Origin: a bacterium | GTDB lineage: Bacteria; Verrucomicrobiota; Verrucomicrobiia; Opitutales; Opitutaceae | NCBI GenBank assembly: GCA_010027235.1 | Contig: RGVP01000007.1 | Location: forward strand, 1-35,327 | Reading direction: 5' to 3' | DNA: 35,327 nucleotides | Shown: piece by piece, positions 31,591-35,327 of the stretch | Numbering within the stretch: the first letter of the stretch is position 1 | Layout of the letters: each line of letters opens with the position of its first letter | The notes under the pieces: generated by a model | Databases searched by the model: none | What the model saw: only the letters and a program-made list of their open reading frames with translations | What the model was told of the DNA's origin: nothing | Made by a program: the position numbers and the translations under genes

Positions 31591-33518
31591 TGGCTGGCAT
31601 GGTAACGCCTTTGCTTCCACTGCCACCGGGGGGCGGTTCCCGACTGGTCCCGTGGGCGGACAGTCTAGAGCTAGCGGCCATTTATGAGTTGGAACCGCTG
31701 CGCCTAGTGGAGGTAAATCGGGCCTTCGCCCGAAAATTTGGCCAGCCTGCTCCAGTCTGGGGCGGGCAGTCTATCCAGGCGCTTCTGCATCCGGATGATA
31801 TTGGCGACTGGCAAAGTTATGCCGGCAGGGTGCTTCGTCCGCCTTTCCATATTTCGCGTGAGCACCGCTGGCAAACTGCGCAGGGTTGGCGCTGGATCGC
31901 GTGGGAGGAGACGGCGGTGCGCGATGTCGACGGTCAGATCCGCGAGGTGCGCGCGGTCGGGCGCGATGTTACCAAGCACCGTCTGGCCGAGGAGCATTTC
32001 CGCAAGCTCTCCCAGGCGGTCGAGCAGGCCCCCGTATCGATCATCATCACCACGCCCGGAGGGACCCCTCAATACGTTAATTCCCGTTACACTGAGGTTA
32101 CGGGCTACACGTTGGAAGAAATTTTTGAGCAGCAAATTCCCCTGCTGCGGGAGGGGCATGCGAGTGATGCATCTTACCGGCATTTCTGCTCCCTAGTGGC
32201 CGCTGGGCATAAGTGGTCGGGAGAATTGCGCACGAGCCGTAAAGACGGCTCAACGGCCTGGGAGTTTGTTCAGATCTCGCCGATTCGTAATCACCTTGAA
32301 GAGGTCACCTACCTGCTTTGCTTGCGTGAAGATATCAGCGAGCGCAAGGCGCTGGAGGAGCAACTCCGCCAAGCGCAGAAGATGGAAAGCCTCGGCACGC
32401 TGGCGGGCGGCATCGCTCACGATTTTAATAACATCATCGCCATCATCCGCGGCTTCACCGAGCTCGCGGTGGCGCTCCCAACTGGGGACGAACGGTTGGC
32501 GCGCTATTTGGCTACAGTCCATGACGCCGCCATCCGCGCTGCCTCTCTAGTCGGCCAGATCCTCGCCTTTAGCCGCAAGACTGAGCTGGCTTACCGTGCG
32601 GTGCACATAAACCAAATGGTGGATGAGCTGGTCGGATTACTGACCGAAACTTTCCCGCGTGATATCGAGCTGCGGCGCGATTTTGACGAAAGTATCGAGG
32701 CGTTCGCGGCCGACCCTGACCAAGTCCGTCAGATTCTGATGAACCTTTGCGTAAATGCCCGCGATGCGATGGCCAGCGGCGGGGTTCTGACTATTTCAAC
32801 CCGACGCGTGGATGGCGCAAAACTCGTCGGCTTGCAGGCCGATCCGACTCAGGATTACGTCCACATTTGCGTGGCCGACACCGGTTCGGGGATGCCGCCC
32901 GAAGTTCGCGCCCGTATTTTCGAGCCCTTTTTCACTACAAAGCAGGAGACCGGCGGCACCGGCCTTGGCCTCGCGGTGGTCTATGGCATCGTAGTTTCCC
33001 ACAAGGGCCTGATCGACATGTCCAGCGAGCCCGGAGTAGGCACGGTATTTCATGTTTACCTGCCGCTGAAGACCCGGGGCTTGGAGGCGCAACTGGCTGG
33101 CACCCCCGCCTACCCAGATAACATTCCCGCGGGCTCCGAGCATGTGCTCTTGGTTGAGGACGAAGTTGCGATTCAGGAAATGCTCGCGACCGTGCTGCGC
33201 CAAGTTGGCTACAAAGTTACGGTGGCAAGCGACGGTGCGTTCGCGATCGAAAATATCCTATCGGTCGGAAACGATTTGGACGTGGTTATGCTCGACCTAA
33301 ATATGCCGCGAATGGGTGGCGTCGAGGTGTTGAAGGTCTTGCGCCAGCGACTGCCTGATCTGCCGGTCTTGATCATCAGCGGTCACCTGACTGAAACGGT
33401 GCTCGGCGAACTGCGCCAACTGGGCCAGCCGCATGAGCATATCCTCGAAAAACCCTTCGATTTTGTGAGTCTGGGTCGTGCCTTGCGGCGGGTGATCAAA
33501 AGCAGAGGCAAGGCCTGA
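31590..33518 (+). CDS. PAS-PAS hybrid sensor histidine kinase with receiver domain
   Basis: The 642-residue cytoplasmic protein has two PAS domains (about 20-130 and 138-258). The second has [20 protein letters not shown] and a PAC end. A HisKA region follows with phospho-acceptor His277 in [20 protein letters not shown], then an HATPase domain ([11 protein letters not shown]-box, [20 protein letters not shown]). The C-terminal receiver domain has LLVEDE and acceptor Asp569 in [13 protein letters not shown]. No transmembrane segment is seen, so it senses an internal signal. The ATG at 31590 shares its A with the HDOD stop; a GTG at 31587 is an alternative. An AAGGGGA ribosome site lies just upstream. 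No separate response regulator follows. Confidence 0.93.
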   Translation: MAGMVTPLLPLPPGGGSRLVPWADSLELAAIYELEPLRLVEVNRAFARKFGQPAPVWGGQSIQALLHPDDIGDWQSYAGRVLRPPFHISREHRWQTAQGWRWIAWEETAVRDVDGQIREVRAVGRDVTKHRLAEEHFRKLSQAVEQAPVSIIITTPGGTPQYVNSRYTEVTGYTLEEIFEQQIPLLREGHASDASYRHFCSLVAAGHKWSGELRTSRKDGSTAWEFVQISPIRNHLEEVTYLLCLREDISERKALEEQLRQAQKMESLGTLAGGIAHDFNNIIAIIRGFTELAVALPTGDERLARYLATVHDAAIRAASLVGQILAFSRKTELAYRAVHINQMVDELVGLLTETFPRDIELRRDFDESIEAFAADPDQVRQILMNLCVNARDAMASGGVLTISTRRVDGAKLVGLQADPTQDYVHICVADTGSGMPPEVRARIFEPFFTTKQETGGTGLGLAVVYGIVVSHKGLIDMSSEPGVGTVFHVYLPLKTRGLEAQLAGTPAYPDNIPAGSEHVLLVEDEVAIQEMLATVLRQVGYKVTVASDGAFAIENILSVGNDLDVVMLDLNMPRMGGVEVLKVLRQRLPDLPVLIISGHLTETVLGELRQLGQPHEHILEKPFDFVSLGRALRRVIKSRGKA

Positions 33519-33616
33519 GCTGCGCTGGATCCGGCTGTTCCGTCGCGAGAAGCCCCGAACCGGGCTTGCGGCGTCGAGTCACGCGGCGCAGCATCAATGT
33601 TTCATTTAAAACGACT

Positions 33617-34213
33617 ATGTTTACCGGCATCATCGAGGAGACGGGACGGGTGGAGCGCTTTGAGCGCGGGGGCGATGCGTGGAAACTCCGCGTTTCGGCC
33701 CGGACCGCGCTGGCGGACGTCGCCCTCGGCGATAGCATCGCGGTCAACGGCTGTTGCCTCACGGTAGTCAAGGCGGACTCCGAAGGTCTCGAGTTCGACG
33801 TGCTGGAAGAGACACGCCGCGTCACCAGTCTCTCGGCGGTCGGGGTGGGCGGAGTGGTCAACCTGGAGCGAAGCCTGCGCTTCGGCGGCAAGATGGGCGG
33901 CCACTTCGTCAGCGGCCACGTGGACGGCCTCGGCCTGGTCGAGGTCTTCGAGGCTCGCGGCGCGGATCGTTACCTGCGCGTGAAGGCTCCGGAGGGCGGT
34001 GGGCGTTACCTGATTCACAAGGGTAGTATCGCGATCGATGGCATTTCGCTGACGGTGGCCGAGGTCGAGGGCGACGCCTTCGCGGTCTGGCTAATTCCGC
34101 ATACAGTGGCGGCGACCAATCTGGCGGGCAAGCGGCCGGGCGATCTGGTAAACCTCGAATTCGATCTGCTGGGCAAATACGTCGAGAAACTCCTGGCCGG
34201 TCGGACGGCTTGA
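33617..34213 (+). CDS. ribE: Riboflavin synthase alpha chain
   Basis: The 198-residue enzyme joins two molecules of 6,7-dimethyl-8-ribityllumazine to give riboflavin. It has the expected duplicated lumazine-binding barrels. The start is MFTGIIEETGRVE, the family signature. The first barrel has DSIAVNGCCLTVV, and the second has HKGSIAIDGISLTVAEVEGD. SLRFGGKMGGHFVSGHVDG links them. I chose the ATG at 33617 because it begins with MFTGIIE. No FMN riboswitch is visible in the 98-base leader, and no other rib gene is adjacent. Confidence 0.95.
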   Translation: MFTGIIEETGRVERFERGGDAWKLRVSARTALADVALGDSIAVNGCCLTVVKADSEGLEFDVLEETRRVTSLSAVGVGGVVNLERSLRFGGKMGGHFVSGHVDGLGLVEVFEARGADRYLRVKAPEGGGRYLIHKGSIAIDGISLTVAEVEGDAFAVWLIPHTVAATNLAGKRPGDLVNLEFDLLGKYVEKLLAGRTA

Positions 34214-34226
34214 GGAGCGGCCTTCC

Positions 34227-35195
34227 ATGCAAGCGATCCTGAATGCCATCACGGAAGAGCTCGCGCGGCTTAAGGCTGACGGCGAGATGACCGTGCCGGT
34301 GTCCGACGCCACGCTCGATGGCCTGCGCGCGATGGTGCGGTCGCGCGGAGCGGTGGCGCAACCGGCTGGTGCGGAGGGCGGCGCGGCGGGTCCGATCGCG
34401 GTGAGTCCGGGCGCAGCGGTCCTGTCGGTTGCAGTTGCCCCCGTTAATCCCCTCCGGGCGGAACGTGAGGCGGCGGCGAAGGGACGAATGGGCGTGCCGG
34501 TGCCTGCTCCGGTTGCGGCGATCCCGAGCCTGCCCCCGCCGCCCGTGGTGATATTACCCGACGGCGACAAGGCGGCGCGTTGGGCGGCTTTGACGACGTT
34601 AATGCGGGAGCATCCGGTCTGCGTGGCGAGGGTGCGGTCTGGTCAAAAACTGGTGGCTGGCGCGGGGGCGCTGGACGCGAAGGTGTTTTTAGTCGGCGAT
34701 GCACCGGGCGAGGAAGAGGAGGCGGCGGGCGAACCCTTCGCGGGCCCGGCCGGGGAGCTGTTGACGAAGATGCTCAAGGGCATGGGCCTTTCCCGTGAGA
34801 CGGTCCATATTTCCTACTTGGTGTGCTGGCGTCCGACGGTGTCGGCGGAGGCGGGCGCGGATCCCTCCGGCAGCCGACCGCCGAGCGCGGAGGAGATCGC
34901 GTTTTGCCGTCCGTTTTTGCAGGCGACGTTGGACATCGTGCGCCCCGAGCTGGTCGTGGCGCTGGGAGGGACGGCGGCGCACGGTTTGCTGGGGGCGAGC
35001 TTCACGACCCTACCCGAGGTGCGCGGGCGGTGGTTGGACTTCGGCGGGCGGCCGCTGCTTGTCACCTACCACCCGAACTACCTGCTGCGCAGCGCGAGCA
35101 ACCGCTCCAAGCGCGCGGTCTGGGAGGACCTCTTAAAAGTCATGGAGCGCGCGGGCCTGCCGATCAGCGAGCGGCAGCGAGGATTTTTTCTTTAG
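34227..35195 (+). CDS. Uracil-DNA glycosylase superfamily protein (family 4/5-like) with altered Fe-S cysteines
   Basis: The 322-residue protein has a low-complexity Ala/Pro/Val-rich N-terminal region (about 1-115) and a UDG fold behind it. Motif 1 is GDAPGEEEEAAGEPFAGPAG and the late motif is TYHPNYLLR, as in family 4 enzymes that remove uracil from DNA. In that family four cysteines bind a [4Fe-4S] cluster. Here Cys132, Cys200 (VCWRP) and Cys227 (FCRPFL) are present, but the second of the CxxC pair is Arg135. The canonical layout is CxxC, then KCRPP, then the last Cys. The cluster may be missing or have another ligand. The ATG at 34227 is preceded by GAGGAG about ten bases upstream, after ribE. 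Confidence 0.88.
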   Translation: MQAILNAITEELARLKADGEMTVPVSDATLDGLRAMVRSRGAVAQPAGAEGGAAGPIAVSPGAAVLSVAVAPVNPLRAEREAAAKGRMGVPVPAPVAAIPSLPPPPVVILPDGDKAARWAALTTLMREHPVCVARVRSGQKLVAGAGALDAKVFLVGDAPGEEEEAAGEPFAGPAGELLTKMLKGMGLSRETVHISYLVCWRPTVSAEAGADPSGSRPPSAEEIAFCRPFLQATLDIVRPELVVALGGTAAHGLLGASFTTLPEVRGRWLDFGGRPLLVTYHPNYLLRSASNRSKRAVWEDLLKVMERAGLPISERQRGFFL

Positions 35196-35200
35196 GGCTT

Positions 35201-35327
35201 TCAGGCCGGCCCGCGCAGGCGGCGCAGGGTGCGGCCGAGGAGGAAGGGGATGGCCTGGAGCGGGTGGCGCAGGCGGGTGGCGCGGCGGCCGAGCAGGACG
35301 GCGCCGGGCGCGGGTGGGGTCTCGGGG
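35201..35327 (-). CDS. 3' end of an unidentified gene, cut by the window edge
   Basis: The minus strand is open from the window edge to a TGA at 35201-35203. It ends with LLGRRATRLRHPLQAIPFLL and GRTLRRLRGPA, a basic, leucine-rich C-terminus. It converges on the uracil-DNA glycosylase gene with five bases between stop codons. About 41 residues are visible, too few to assign. The Leu/Arg pattern would fit the tail of a membrane-associated or glycosyltransferase-like protein. Confidence 0.45.
   Translation of the reverse strand, partial: PETPPAPGAVLLGRRATRLRHPLQAIPFLLGRTLRRLRGPA

Noticed and set aside
33519-33616. Possible FMN riboswitch before riboflavin synthase, including a hairpin AAGCCC/GGGCTT at 33550-33567
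   Set aside because: The 98-base leader is too short for an FMN aptamer and shows none of its conserved segments; the hairpin is only 6 bp with no T tract.

Overview
The window is a GC-rich bacterial chromosome segment with a Gram-negative cell plan. Evidence for that plan is an RND pump, Pal, Lgt, and several lipoproteins. Gene content and style suggest Verrucomicrobiota, perhaps Opitutales: FG-GAP-like secreted proteins, a diverged CbiX-like protein, and many start codons with a pyrimidine-rich leader instead of a Shine-Dalgarno site. The placement is an inference; no rRNA or other phylogenetic marker was tested. I see no phage, integron, CRISPR array or intact insertion sequence.

Positions 1-17374 are mostly housekeeping and transport. 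In order they hold the 3' end of a 5-oxoprolinase operon (pxpC, pxpA); lgt on the opposite strand; a PEGA-domain lipoprotein; gcvT and gcvH of the glycine cleavage system; an RND efflux adaptor and pump pair; an M48 lipoprotein protease; an M20 peptidase; pal; a CbiX-like protein; tRNA-Arg(CCG); aroQ; and a complete polyamine ABC transporter in the order potC-potD-potB-potA.

Positions 17375-19833 are accessory. An AT-rich gap carries a decayed FG-GAP-like module on the minus strand. It is followed by two overlapping plus-strand genes: a membrane-anchored, prodomain-like protein with a single cysteine, and a secreted reprolysin-like zinc protease ending in three near-identical 150-bp repeats. 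This looks like a metalloprotease precursor split into two polypeptides.

Positions 19927-30332 form a minus-strand surface-glycan cluster read from about 30360 downward. It encodes an O-GlcNAc-transferase/SPINDLY-like protein with C-terminal TPRs, UDP-galactopyranose mutase, a 1098-residue GT2-GT2-TPR-GT4 fusion, a GT-B-like protein with a beta-rich tail, a polysaccharide pyruvyl transferase, a 56-residue single-pass membrane protein, and a CheR-fold methyltransferase. Four of the junctions overlap or are only 2 nt apart. The likely product is a galactofuranose-containing, possibly pyruvylated and methylated glycan, possibly protein-linked.

Positions 30679-35327 carry an HDOD protein overlapping a hybrid histidine kinase, then riboflavin synthase, a family-4-type uracil-DNA glycosylase that lacks one expected Fe-S cysteine, and the 3' end of an unidentified minus-strand gene at the window edge.
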